From the NCBI GenBank assembly GCA_033439685.1, contig JAUEDM010000007.1, positions 496,001 to 560,000 on the forward strand: a stretch of 64,000 nucleotides of DNA. Reading direction: 5' to 3'. Of the stretch, positions 1 to 12,474 are shown piece by piece. Below the pieces are notes generated by a model that was not told the origin of the DNA, ran no database searches, and worked only from the letters and a program-made list of their open reading frames with translations. Numbering within the stretch: the stretch's first letter is position 1; the number at the start of each line of letters is the position of its first letter. The position numbers and the translations under genes were made by a program. Source of the stretch: Apodospora peruviana. Taxonomy: Eukaryota > Ascomycota > Sordariomycetes > Sordariales > Lasiosphaeriaceae.

Positions 1-3000
1 CTTCCCCCCCGGGTCTTGGCACCCAGCCATCACTCTCACACCCAGATGGGCCGCCGTATCCATTTGTTCCACAAGAAGGACAAAGCAACCGTTATATGCC
101 GTGCCAAACTTTCCGGTCTGTCAATCAAATCTGCAACACCGACACTACCAGTGGTCAACTCGCCCTTCAAATGCCGCAACCGTCATGCCATGGCTGAGCT
201 GGAGGGTCTGGTTCCCGAGTTGATTGGAGGGCCGAGTAGCCTGATTTCGTCGGAGCAAACAAACAGCTCCAGAGAGTTAACCCAAGGTGATCGGCCCGCG
301 CCGATCGACAAAGCCAAAAACCCGGAAACCCCAATTTCCAGTTTGTCGGGACGAGCTTACGAATGAAAACAGACGATCAATGCCCGTCCTCATTGGCGAC
401 ATCCATCGGAGTCCTTAGTTCGAGATCAAAGCCATCTGATAGCTTTCACAACCAATCAACCATCAAGACAGTTGCCGACTTGGATCGCACGAGTCAAGTC
501 GCCGGGCACATGACAAACTGGAGGTGCACCGGGGTCGGCTCCGGGAACTGGACAAATTTTAAGGTGTTGCGAAACCGCGAAACCCGATCTTCCGGAACCC
601 CTACCGGTAGATCACAGCACGCGTCTTCCACACCTCCATTTCCATGCTATTACAGACTGTGCACGGCCCGTCGTGATACACTTTGGCAGTGGCTGGGTAG
701 AGGCACGCCCCCCGAAGTCCAAACCGAACTACGTGACTGGCACTACTAATTTGTCCATGTTGAAAGCTTCACCTCGTTTGCCCGCAAGCCTGCTTATAGC
801 GGAAGTTTGTGAAGCCGCGCCACTCCGATGATGTTTGGTGGAGTCAAGATCGTCCCGCGCCTCGGTGTTACGGACTCACGGCGTCCTTTGGCTTTTAGAC
901 CGTAAGGCTACGCGTTTTACACCCGCTGAAAGACGCTAGCCGCGTATCAAACACTTTGCATCATGGACGTGCCACCTCAACGTCAAACGTCAGTCAACAG
1001 ACCTGTGTGTGGCCGGCAAGCTCCTTGAGTGCAAATCTCGAGTGCAAAGCGGTGAAGCGGTCGAGCCGTGCGGTACACACCCTCCAGCCAATCAGTTTGA
1101 GCGCCGGCGCGCTGGAATTCTGCAACATCTCACCCTGTGCCTGATGCGTTGATGCACAGCGTCGGGCCGTTGGAGAGGAGAGATTTGGAGACCTCCTGTG
1201 CTGCTTGGCTCAGGTTTTCTTCGTAAAGAGTACCTTGCTTCACCCACGGCGTACGGGAGTACAAGCACATGGTTTCCTCTCGAGGGGGACCGGGCATGGG
1301 TCGCGCCAAGCCAAAGCAGATCTGCCAGCCCCTCTCAGCTCACACTTAACTTTAAACACCTTGGGACATTGGTGGTACTGCGGTTCTGCATATTCACCAA
1401 AGTAGGTGAGCCCATGGAGCTGGCGAAGGCCCCCCGACACAGACCTCGCGGTGAAGCATCTTCACCCTGCTTCCACCAAAGATCTCTCTACCCTACAGCT
1501 CGTCATGGGTAAGCCCGGAGATCTTGCATTCACAAACACAACCTCCACCCCGAACAAGATGGTGCATACGCGCGTGCACACCACGGGGTTGTCAGCACAC
1601 ACACAAGCATCACAGGCATCGCAAGCGGGTTAGTCCGAGAAGTGACATGCATCTCACCGAGCAATGAGAGGCCACGACTTCTCCATCTGTTTGCAGCACA
1701 CGCTTGTTGACATGCTCAGTTCCTGCACGCCTTGCATTGGCTGCTGCAAAAATATGGACAGCTGCAGCAGTCGGAAAGCCCCCCCAAAGCACGAAATCAA
1801 GAGTATCTTAGATTTGCATTGGTCCAGGTATCGTGGCTCCAGCAGAGAGGCGTTGTCAGATTTGATTGCCTGGGAGTTGTTCTCCGAGGATGGGTCTTTG
1901 CAGATGATGTTCCCGGCGAGCGCTCGCTCGACTAGGAAGAAATAAATTAACCGGGCATGCTGTGCACTCTTCAGAAAGTGGTTCATGGACGGTGAACGAA
2001 CACGAGAAAAGAATGCGCTCAAACTCTAGCTCGTCGGAGGCACTTGACTTCGGTGTTTGGGGTAAGGTGTGCAAGGACGGACATTCTTTTGCTTAATTCG
2101 GTAACTGAGGGTGGGTAAAACGAGTATCACCATGGCCCAGCAGCGAGTTGCCTCATTCGGCAGCTCATACATATTCGTGAACAGGGAACGGGGAAAGAAG
2201 CTATTTGCTGCCGGTAGCCCTACTCTGCAGCTACCCATCACGATGTGCACACGTTGGCCATCCAGCGGTGGTCGGTCGGTGGGAGGACGGAGTGGCCACG
2301 CCACTTGGCAAGCTTTGATCCGATCCGATGAATGGCGGACCCGAGGACATTGTCGGCAACGATCACTCGCCAGTGACCAGCGACTGGCAGCGGCGGCGGG
2401 CCGCCTTTGCTGACTAGGCGGTGGTAAAGGGGATGATTGTCCACTTTGGCCAAAATTGAAGCTATTCCAAACAGGCGGGTCCATCCGTACACTACGTGCA
2501 CCGGTGCACTTTCAGTTTGGGGGTTTTCCCCACCACGCATGATCTCTTGGACCTGTCAGTCAGCCTGTCAACCAGACAATCGATCGTTGGACGCTTTTCC
2601 CCCCACACATCCGGTCGCTTGGAACAACATCGATCGACCCCCTCCCCTCCCTTGTCAAATTTGGTCTCTTCCCGTCGTCGTCTCAGGTGGGGACAGACTT
2701 ACGGAATGCTGCAGGGATTACGATTCGCGAAACATATTGGGCACGTTCGCGACAATTCCCGGAACGGGCGTAGACCGAGGTTTTTCTGGTTGTCTGCCCA
2801 CACAAGTGACAAGTGCAAGAGGATGGCAGGGACGGGCACTAGAACTAGGTACTGAGGCCCGTGCAATCTGCTGGAAACAAGGTAGGTAAACGGGAGCACT
2901 GGGCCCGTTGCCAGGGATCCCTCCCTAAAAGGCCATCCATCTTGTTGCAGGGCCCAGGGGTCGGCAGGACCATCCACCCACCGGAAGGGAGGGTGGGCGG

Positions 3001-6000
3001 CGATTGAGGTGCCAAACAAGCCGCACCGCACCGTCTGCCGTCACCGTCACCAGCCCGTCTGCCGGGACGCATCTCGGCAAGCTATTTGTTGCGCAAAGTC
3101 ACGGACCGTGATGTCCTTTACGGTAAGGCGTGCCCGCCCGCGCCTGACAATCATGCTTGATCCACACGCAGATACCTACACTATCAAACATGGGGGTTTC
3201 GACTCTTGGAGCAATGGTAATTAATTTTTTAATTTTTTTTCGATGCGATGTCTCCAAGACATTGCCGAGCCCGCTTAGCTTCGCGCCGCCGCGCCTTGTT
3301 ACATCAGATCGGCGACCTCTTTGTGGGGGAGAGACCGGCCGGCCTGTCGCCGGCGTTATACGCCTAACAGGGACAGTTCCCGGGGTTAGTGTACAGTACC
3401 TAGGCGAACCGAACCCCCTCCGATCTGACGAACAGCCCCTTCAGCGCATGGAAGAGGAGGATAGACGAAGCGAAGGTGTCAGTGTCACGATATACGCCGA
3501 TATTTGCGGCCGGACGCACGCCAGCCGACCAACTAGGGGGTGCTCATCACTCGCAAGAGTACGTGTTGTACACGTGTTTGTAGGAATGTGCAATGCGAGA
3601 TACTCAAGTAGGGCGCATTGGCTCCTCGACTAGGAAATGTGATACATGACAGACATATCTCGTGGGGAAATCTAAGGTACTTGATACGTAGTAGGGCTGG
3701 CCAGCTGGCCGGAACCCAGATTTTTCTTTCTTTTTTAGATCTGGTTGGCGGCCGGCTGCAGGCTTTTATTGGTGCGGCAGGTCAGGTAGGTGTGTTCCAG
3801 ACCCATTCGGAGGAAAAGCCAAACGGGAACCACTAACAGGGATTAACAGTGAGGTGGTTGACGACATGTCAGAAATCGATTTGACGCCGATTCGAGATTC
3901 GATATAGAGTGTGCACCATGACACATCATATCGAACTGAGTGATGGCTCTGCCCGCCGACATTACATACTTAGCTGCATGAAAGAAAACGACAAGCAACA
4001 ACGGTGTGCCAATCTCGCAGACGCGTGTCTAGTTCCGACCCGACAATCTATCTTCTACGTACCGGTAGTACACTACTTTGTGTACAGACAGGACAGGGGG
4101 TGGACCAACAGAAGAGTCTTCTTTTTTCCTTCTTTGCCATCTCACTTCACCATCATTACACACGCACAAGCTGCAATCCGCCGTCGTCATTACGTTGACT
4201 TGACAGGAATCCATCCATCCCGAGCTTCTCCCAAAATCGGGCCCGGTTCCGACCCGACCGTATATTAACCACACATTTCTCTTTATCTCTTTGGCGCCTG
4301 TCCGACCATGGTTATTACGTACGTACGTACCTGCTTGCTTGCCTTGCCTGCCTCATGTATTTCAGTCCCAGGACGCCGGTCCGCGGCCCTCCTGGCACGG
4401 CACGGCATGTCATATGGATTGGATGGATGACAGCCATCGGCCGGCCGACGGACACCGCCTTTGAGGGCCTTGCGCGTGGATCTCTTGTGTGCGACTGATG
4501 GTTTGACAATAAAGCTTGCTTCGCCCTGTCCCCTTTTATTGGACCCGGAACCATCTCGGCCACCCAGCACATACAAGCTTTTACTTGTACACAGAACTAC
4601 ACAGTTGTGCTCGGTTGCAAAGTGCAGCCAGTTCAGCCAGTCAACGAACCTCGGAATGGTTCAAACACCACCACTCGGCTCGGTTTAATAGCCGAGAAGA
4701 GAAGGAGGCTTGGCTTCTCAGTATAAAGCCAGCATAGATGATGTCAAGAGATGGGATATGCTAGATAAAGTGAGCCACGCTTAACCGATGCTACCTCGCC
4801 TCGCCTCAACTCCAAGCCAAGCCAGATCAAAGGGTAAGGTAGGTTGCATCTTCGTATGTCTTCTGAAATCACGCACTTTATCGTGCTTACATACCTACAT
4901 ATGCTAACACAACCGATACACACACTTTATACGGAATACATACACTCGTAAAGACGGTATCATACCGTAATCTCGTTCGCAGGAGGAGAGATATCAACCT
5001 ACTACCTACCCAGGTAGCGTACGTACACCGCCAGCTACCTACCCCATTGACATGAAATGATACGATCAGGGTTATGTAGGGTGTCGTCGTCATCATCGCC
5101 GTTCATTGCTACACTACTAACCCCGTAGGTACCCCGTAGTCTACTCCCCCATCCCGGTACAGTACACCATACCCAAATAATCTCGGGCGGTTCGGCAGTG
5201 CAGACACATGACAGAAGTGGATTCCCTCGAAGGATGGTCGCCGACTTGCTTCACACTAACAAGCTAGGTCCTCCCTGTCGGTCTCGTTGGTTGGTGGTGG
5301 ATCTCTCAAGAGAAGAAAAAAACGGTGCGCATTATATCCTTTGGGTCGTTTCGTTCAACTTCCTTGGCTTGCCTGCATGCATGCACCTGCAGCTAAAACC
5401 CATAACTGACACCAAGAGATGGGCCTGGAACCCCATCGCCGCAACGCCGTTTATCATGTGGAGGCGTGGATTCACACTTTCCTAGGTTTTTCTTTCGGAA
5501 AGCGTCATCCACCTGTCAAAGTCGGAGCAGCGAGCTTCCCGCGTCTTCCGTGCTTCCTCCTCCGTGGCTCCCGGCGGTCCGCCCGGCCCAGTCTGGACTG
5601 GGGTCCGGACATGACAGCTCCCCCTATCAAACAGGTGAGGTACCGAACAAGGTGCAAGGTACGGGATACACTTCCGCCACATACGGAATACTTACTAGCA
5701 GCAGCACGAGCTCTGGCTGGCAGTGTGTATAAGACGGAGAGCGAGCTCACCGGTCAATGCGTGAAGCGAAGAGTCAGTGCTGCCAACCTGACCCTGAAAG
5801 GCACCTTGCCTTTGCCGCCGCTGAGACAAGTGACAGCGACAGGCGGACCGTGAGAGAGACTGAAGAGGAAGCTCAAAGCGCAGCCAGCCTAGCTCCTCGT
5901 CAGAGAGAAGCCTAGTGCTGCCAAAGACAAAATTGATCTCATGCTGCATGAAATTTGATGGACCAAGATCCATTCCGGCGTCCGTGGGTCATCTTCCGTC

Positions 6001-6864
6001 AGTGGTGGTGGTTTGTGGTGGTGTGCAGGTTTCGCCTTCTTTTCTCTCTGCTGTCAGTCTGTCTGCTGTCTGCTGCCATGATGACAACAGGGGTTGCCCC
6101 TGTCCCCGGGGTCTAGCTGTAGCCAAGGAAGAAGTGAGTTGCAGCTGTCAAGTCACATCTTGCAAGGTAGTGTTGGTGCACTGCCGGTGGGCACGAATCG
6201 CGTGCGTTCAGTTTCTTTGGATCTTAACACCGTTGTCTCCATCTGGAGGACGGTTTTTGATTTCTGGGATGTGGGATTTTAAATCTTGCGCTCCACTTAG
6301 GTGGTTTTGAGCCTGACGTTTCAACGGGGGCACCGGGTTCGGGGACGTGTTCAACAATGGACCGTTTAAACCGCACACGGTAAAGTGCGGATTACCCACA
6401 GGGCCATTTGCCGAGGACCCCTTGTTATTGTGGTCTGTGTTGGTTGACTTTTTGACAGGTGAAAGAGCTAAACTTTATTGAGGCAAAGAGCAGAGAGGGA
6501 GTGAGTGACAGGGAAGAGAGTGACAAAGAGATCGCACTGTCTCACTCTACCCATCAAAGATCGGTAGCCGTGCCGCACCGCACGTTTATGCCAACACTTC
6601 TGTGAAGAAGAATTGCTTTTTGTTTGTGTGATACTACTTACGGATTATATTTCTCTTTTCTTATTCTCTGATATATATTTGCCTGCCAAGACTGGCCGGG
6701 GCTTACAATAAGGCATCGTCGTCGTCGCCCTCTCTGCAAGGGTCTTGGCATGCACGCCGATTCCCATCATTGCTGCAGCCCCGACAAGATCGGGGAACGT
6801 TGATTGTTCTGTTGGTAACCTGTCGAGGAGTGTTTCCTTCTTTCTTCGGGTCGGGATCGTCAAC

Positions 6865-6887
6865 CACACACACACACACACACACAC
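6865..6887. repeat. CA dinucleotide microsatellite
   Basis: An uninterrupted run of alternating C and A of about 23 bases lies in the gene-poor region. A second, similar tract occurs about 200 bases downstream. Confidence 0.9.
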
Positions 6888-7084
6888 CTCCAGAACACTC
6901 ACTCGATCAATGCATAAACACTCAGCCCGCAAATCGAAACAGTCGGTGTCATTCTGCATCGAGGCTTGGCGTGGTTTGGGTCACTGTTCTTTTTATATGT
7001 TGGACAAGGATGAGAGAGTGCTTCGCGAATTTCATGATAATTTGTTCCATGCAGCAACAAGCGTCATAACTGAACTGACATATG

Positions 7085-7103
7085 CACACACACACACACA
7101 CAC
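7085..7103. repeat. CA dinucleotide microsatellite
   Basis: A second CA tract of about 19 bases, separate from the one near 6.87 kb. Confidence 0.9.
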
Positions 7104-7237
7104 CTTTACCAACTTTTTGGTCCGTCCGGCATGTGCGCTATAGCAGCGGGAAATTTTCACGGCATATTGCCCAGCCTGCTTGCTTGTTTGCTTGGCCTGT
7201 CAGTCAATAAAGGGACATTGTGTCGTCGTGTCACCGT

Positions 7238-7256
7238 AAACAACAACACCAACACC

Positions 7257-7287
<31 letters not shown>

Positions 7288-7292
7288 CAACT
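7238..7292. repeat. CAA trinucleotide microsatellite
   Basis: About 55 bases of imperfect then perfect CAA/AAC repeats. It is intergenic and no supported gene reads through it. Confidence 0.9.
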
Positions 7293-7547
7293 TGTTTTGG
7301 TGATGTCTCCCTCTATCGGTTTCATTAATCCGCTGTCAAAGATCGGCATAATCCGAGAAAAAAATAAGGCTAGCTTGCGAGTCATCACTGTGTCTGTGTT
7401 TGACTGAGATGAAGCAAGCACATACCTATAGAACGTGAACCAGAAATGATCAGAACCTGGTTCAGACCCTGTTTTTGTCATGGCTGTCATTCATTCCCTT
7501 TCTTTCCCCGACCACAGACCCCAAATTCACTCCCCTGCCATGCCATG

Positions 7548-7562
7548 CCCCCCCCCCCCCCC
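7548..7562. repeat. poly-C tract
   Basis: A homopolymer of about 15 C in a pyrimidine-rich stretch. Its length may be uncertain in the assembly. Confidence 0.85.
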
Positions 7563-7872
7563 TTCCCCTCTCTTCCGCGCGTGCCTCCACTTCCCGCAAA
7601 CAAGACAGGACGGAATATACAGTATTTTCTGCATAGAAATACAGGGATCGAGGGTTGAGGAAAGGGGGTTCGAGCCTCTTGTTTGCTCGCTTGTGACTGG
7701 AAAAACACACCTTATTCCCCTTGATGCTGCGTCACGCTTCGGTATTTAATATATTTTCTGAGAGATCAGTGCTTTCCCCGAGTTGCGAACCTCCCTCGCA
7801 AGCATTGTCCGAATAGGTGCAAAAAGCCACCGGCGCGGGCAACCGGGGGGAAGGGATTCCTTAAACGCAAGG

Positions 7873-8213
7873 TGTCAGTTTGAAGATATGATGGAGGAGG
7901 TCAAAGGGACCGACCATTACCGGGACACACAGACGACTTCAGGAGACGATGCGATTGGCATGCCATCTATCCATGTTTAGTGTTTTACACTTATGTCTGG
8001 TATATCCCTAAAAAAAAAAAAAAAACCATCGGATTGTTTATAATCTGTCAAGTTTGAAGATGACACTGGGACACACAGACTGACGACTTAAGGATGTCTG
8101 TGATGTGTGATGGATGATAACCGAGACGATGCGATTGGCATGTCATCTATCCATGTCTAGTGTGTTTTACACTACCTATGTCTGGTAGAAAACATCGGAT
8201 TGTTTATCTGTCA
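7873..8213. repeat. diverged tandem duplication, unit about 170 bp
   Basis: Two adjacent copies run about 7873-8046 and 8047-8213. Both begin GTCA(A)GTTTGAAGAT. Both then share a GGGACACACAGAC block, a GAGACGATGCGATTGGCATG block, ATCTATCCATGT, TTTTACACT, TATGTCTGGTA and CATCGGATTGTTTAT, in the same order. The copies differ by small indels, substitutions and a poly-A run of about 16 in the first copy. No coding potential is seen. Confidence 0.8.
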
Positions 8214-8995
8214 AACGATGTTTTGCTCAGCCTCGTTGGTTTCAGTGATCGACCACATCGAACCATTTCTTCGCAAAAGGCTTCGCGAATGTTACGGAAC
8301 GCAATGCCTTCACTGTTGTCAGGGATCCTATGTTATTGTACAGGGACCTCTTTCCCGCTGTCACAGCAGATGAAGTGGGCATAAGGTCATGGGTCTCCGG
8401 GATATCATATACATACTTACGCAAGCATGGTAATCAAATGGTCCCCGAGAAGATGAAGAAGACGACGGCGACGATAGGACCTCCCGCAAAGCATGGTAGA
8501 CAGGCAGGTACACTGCTACATAGGGTAGTACCCTGCCACAGTTGTCAGTGATGAACATGCGTGCATCACACCTGCCGGAAGCTCGCGTCTCTTTGATCCT
8601 ACTGGAGGGAATTTCTCCATAACTGCCGGCCGTGTAGGTGTGCAGCGGCAGAGTGCCAGGGAAAGGGGCATGTGTCATGTGCTGTCAAAGTTTGGTATCA
8701 TGGCCATGGCGGCGTCCATAACAAGGACCTAGTATATCGTAGCATCTTTCAATATCGGGACTAACCTACTTACCATGGTATCTCTCACAATAAAAGACAT
8801 CCAATTCGCCCATAGCATAGAGACATAACGACACACTGCCATCACTGCCCGGGACATATCACAAGGAGTATTGTCATATAAAACCCCCACCCGGCTGTCA
8901 ACTATATATCCTCACCGACAATATCGGTAAGGTGGTCTGTGACATATCACATTGCACCCCTTATTAGCACGGGGAAATACAAAACCTTCCGTGCC

Positions 8996-9029
8996 TAGGT
9001 AGGTAGGTAGGTAGGTAGGTAGGTAAGGT
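8996..9029. repeat. TAGG tetranucleotide microsatellite
   Basis: About eight copies of TAGG ending in GTAAGGTA. Short TAGG or CCTA tracts recur in many other intergenic stretches of this window. Confidence 0.9.
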
Positions 9030-10030
9030 AGATATCAGGTCGGCGAACACTCTTGCGACCTTTGCCCTAGCTCCGGACATGGCACTTAAGTGCTGTGACG
9101 ATACTATATCTGAGTATCCAATCGCATTCCCAGGAAGCAGCTACTTGTCTTGTCCATTAACCCGGCTTCTATTGTTCTGGCCGCTGAGTGTTGCGCCCCC
9201 CATTTCAGATAGGTGTGCGTTGCCGGTAGTGGGTGGATGGGTGTCAAACACGCCTGGCATTGTCGCGGGTGATATGCTTGGCTAATGGAGATGTCTACCT
9301 ATCTAGGTAGGTCGGTAAGTAAGTGACGGGAGTGAGCCGCGCCAATGGTACATGAGTGCGTGAGTAGTGAGTGCGTGGCCAAGGTAAAACTCGCATCCCA
9401 GCACACACTCATGCGGACAGGTGTGATGATGCGTACCTGCTACATGTTGGCTAGCTTCTTTTCCCTTGCGAGGGTCACATCTAGACGGCCATGACAAGTG
9501 TATGTGCTGCGTAAGAGCATTGACATGGCTTACAATTGTATAATCATATAGTGGAAGACAGTGAGGTGGTAAACAGGGTAACAAAATATAGCATGCTCTT
9601 ACTAGTGAGATAAAGTGTAAGCAAGATGTGGTTGAAGTCTATCATGTTTGTTCACAGAGCTGTGTTTTGTTCGTCTGCTGGGATAATTGCTTCCTGCGGA
9701 TGACCAGACAGGACAGGTAAAGTTAAGTAAATAGGCTGGAAGTGATACTACGGCGTACCTTGGCACTTGCAAAAGATCAGAAAAGATTCTGTGGGAAAGA
9801 ACATACCGGTGAAATGTAAATGCTTCTTTTTATCTTTACTCTCAAGTTAGGTGGCCGGATAAAAGCAATCCAGCATGTCATCCACATCTGCCTTCGTTCG
9901 ATCTTGAACAATATCAGCCCAACCGTCTGTCTCTCATTCTTGGTTTACATTCTGAATGTATGGACTATGTCCTCTCATCCAGCATTTAGCCTTCCTCCAA
10001 CAACCAAGACAATACCAGATATCCATAAAA

Positions 10031-10617
10031 GTTAAGGGGTAAGAATACAAAAGCAAAAAGGGGCGCCGGTGACATTTCATTCAGAACATCCACAGCAGCT
10101 GGCAACGTAAATAGCCGTCGCTACAATGACTGCCCATATGTCTATCATAAGTTTTCCATACCCTTCTTCTCGGCACTCGTCTAAGAGACTTCATACTTAA
10201 TAATCATGATTAGAAACAAAAGTCACAACTACCGGTATCAAGACTGGTGATATCTGGGATTGTCTCATTTCGTTACTCCTCCAACGGCCAAGGACATACC
10301 GTACAGCCAAGAAAGTTAAGGGGTGACAAAAGGGGGGCGCAGAGACATCACAGTCAGAACACATCCACAGCACGCGGCCGAAACAGATATTTCACAGACG
10401 AACGAGAACAGAAATACCATCATATATTTACCTGTTGGCCCCGGAAGAAGAAAACGCAGAGGCTAACAGGTGCCAAAAGTTGTTTTTTTTTTTTTTTTTT
10501 TTTTTTTTTTTCCTGCAATATTGTCTTCTCAGCACTTGACGGAGAAACTTCGTAAAAGGATAATGATGACCAGAAACAAAAGTAAACACAAACAATCGGT
10601 ATCAAGACTGGCGGTTT
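10031..10617. repeat. diverged tandem duplication, unit about 220-300 bp
   Basis: Two direct copies run about 10031-10250 and 10315-10617. Each starts GTTAAGGGGT and is followed by an AAAAGGGG-GCGC block and CAGAACA..TCCACAGCA. Each ends with a TTCTC-GCACT block, AGAAACAAAAGT and CGGTATCAAGACTGG. The middle parts are diverged, and the second copy contains a poly-T run of about 29. Several of the differences are C/T or G/A transitions. No tRNA, rRNA or protein signature lies within the unit. Confidence 0.75.
10483..10511. repeat. poly-T tract
   Basis: About 29 consecutive T inside the second copy of the tandem duplication. Its length may be unreliable in the assembly. Confidence 0.85.
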
Positions 10618-10716
10618 CTCTTTGATCCACAACCATGACTCAAACCATGTCCACAAACGATACTTTCTCTAATAAACTCAGGATCCATACCCTGACTCCA
10701 TCAAAAAGAAAACAAA

Positions 10717-10812
10717 GCCCGATTAGCTCAGCTGGTTAGAGCGTCGTACTAATAGAATATCCGTTCTATCAAGTTCATGCGAAGGTCAACAGTTCAATCC
10801 TGTTATTGGGCA
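10717..10812 (+). tRNA. tRNA-Ile (anticodon AAU) with intron
   Basis: The acceptor arms GCCCGAT and ATTGGGC pair with one G-U wobble, followed by discriminator A. The D arm GCTC..GAGC, anticodon stem TCGTA/TGCGA and T arm AACAG-TTCAATC-CTGTT all fold. The anticodon loop begins CTAATA, giving anticodon AAT. About 22 nt then interrupt the loop at the canonical position 37/38, as expected for a tRNA intron. No run of four or more T follows for about 150 bases, which is unusual for an active Pol III gene. A second, inverted copy lies at 12475-12572. Confidence 0.8.
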
Positions 10813-12289
10813 TCGTGACTCTTGAATCCGCCGGCTCATGTGTAAACCTCCTCTGCTGCTGTCGCCTCATTATGTATTCCACACCCTTCCAGGGGGACGG
10901 AATGATAGAGGCGACGGCTGCAGAAGAGGTCTGTCTACACATGGGTCGGCGGATCGGGATTCTATTTTTTGTCCTGTCAAGTTTATCTTGTCTCTGCGCG
11001 TATTGTAGTGTGCTACGAAGCAGAGGTACGAGGTTATTCCGACAGCCTTGGTGCAGTCAGTCAGTTTCTCTCTGCTGTTTTCGTGAGTTGTTGTGGAAAG
11101 ACGGGCACAGAGAGAGAGACAAACCCGGGACTTCTTACAAAATATAAAACATCTTATAAACAAACGATTGTTCTATCTATCGTTTCTATTGCTCTTTGCT
11201 TCCTGCTTTTTGCATTTTATCCAAAGAGAATGGATAGATAGATAGGATCCTTGTTTTTGCTTAACCTGAACATATATACATGCACAATACACCAAATAAA
11301 AAGTCAAAAAAGCAAAAGAGAGGAAAAAACATACAGCACCAGGGATTCGCTGGTCGTCACCGACCCAACTACTAGTCTGGCGATTAGTGGTTTATCTAGG
11401 GGAGAGCGGACGGGATCCCGAGCTTTCCACTATCTATGGCCGTATGTGATTGTTGACGTTCGAGGTTGGGTCTATATAGCGCCGAAGGAAGCTCAGCGAT
11501 AACTGATGGCCGCCAGCAGTTAAGCTGAGGTACTTATCAGGGCGTGAGGCATAGAGCGAGGGGCTGGAGACTCTACTGCCATAATGACAATTATAATCTC
11601 TGGTGGGCAAGCGGTGTTATGTTTCTGTGTCGGTAGCGATTTGAATGGAGAGAAAGGAAAAGAACTGGCATGAGCTAGCTATAAAAAGACTGACAACGGG
11701 ATAGAAAAGGAAAAGTATATATGTTGTTTATTCTGTCAACTGTCCTATTCTCTCAACTGGAAGCTTTCTTTTTATTGTTTATATAAATGAATACCTAGTC
11801 TTGAGGTGAGTGTGCTCAGAGCTCTATTTACCTATCGTATCCGGCTAACTGACCAGCTTCATCCAAGCCAGGCAACTAAACCCCCTTCCCCCTTTTTCTG
11901 TAAACTAGTTTATAAAGGAGAACCCGCGTCCGGTCTTGCAGGTTTCTGGTAGTAATCCCGCAGTTACATCTCTAGAAGGCCGTCGTTAATGTTTTCGTTA
12001 TAGGTGCTAACCAACCTAGGATGTCGTGTGACGAGCCCGTGCAATGACCCAAACCATTACACCAAACCACACTCAATCGCAAAAGAATGCCAAAATACCA
12101 AAGGTGTCAGCCTTGCCTTTGTAATTCTAATGGGTTATATACCGTTGACGGTCGCAGTCAATTCCGTCAAGGCTCAATCGCACCGGCCGTCACAGGTACT
12201 CTCTATAAATTGTGTAAATAGTCAAAATGACAGCTACCTAGTAGGACTGTTATAACGACAATTACCCCCCCCTTACTGTCGAAAAATGC
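10813..12289. other. AT-richer intergenic stretch between two inverted tRNA-Ile copies
   Basis: No supported gene. The sequence is AT-richer than the genic parts of the window, with ATATA and GATA runs and no long open frame having a recognisable domain. Confidence 0.6.
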
Positions 12290-12474
12290 AAACTGCTATA
12301 AGCAACGTAGAAACTCAACACGAAACGGAAACGATCCTTAGAGATAAAGACTTAGAGAATATATCCCTATATAAACAGGTTACTAGCTTTAGGAACATAT
12401 GCTCCGGCTCTTCATCGCCTTTAAGGATCGCTTCCGTTTCGTGTTAAGTATATACGTTCTACGTATAGCAGTTT
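12290..12474. repeat. foldback (inverted-repeat) element of about 185 bp
   Basis: The left arm (about 12290-12340) and right arm (about 12421-12474) are imperfect inverted repeats. Both carry AAACTGCTATA at the outside and, further in, CACGAAACGGAA-CGATCCTTA, with one A/G difference between the arms. About 80 bases separate them. The right end abuts the 3' end of the minus-strand tRNA-Ile copy. This could be a small foldback or MITE-like insertion, or a structured RNA. No transposase or clear target-site duplication is visible. Confidence 0.65.

Larger units (their letters stand above)
1..10716. other. gene-poor intergenic region
   Basis: No protein-coding gene can be supported here. The open frames are short, overlap on both strands and show no recognisable domain or plausible splice-linked exons. 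What is visible is low-complexity DNA: CT-rich stretches, CA and CAA microsatellites, homopolymer runs, TAGG/CCTA tetranucleotide tracts, and two diverged tandem duplications (annotated separately). In filamentous fungi, gaps of this size often flank developmental regulators with large promoters or hold non-coding transcripts. The window starts inside the gap, so the gene to its left is unknown. I cannot exclude non-coding RNA genes. Confidence 0.6.

Noticed and set aside
16..749. Two consecutive open frames at the left edge as a possible gene
   Set aside because: No domain, no splice logic connecting them, and composition typical of non-coding frames.
2026..2889. Overlapping open frames of 100-150 codons on both strands
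   Set aside because: Several frames are open at once because of GC-rich sequence; none shows a recognisable motif or conserved-looking block.
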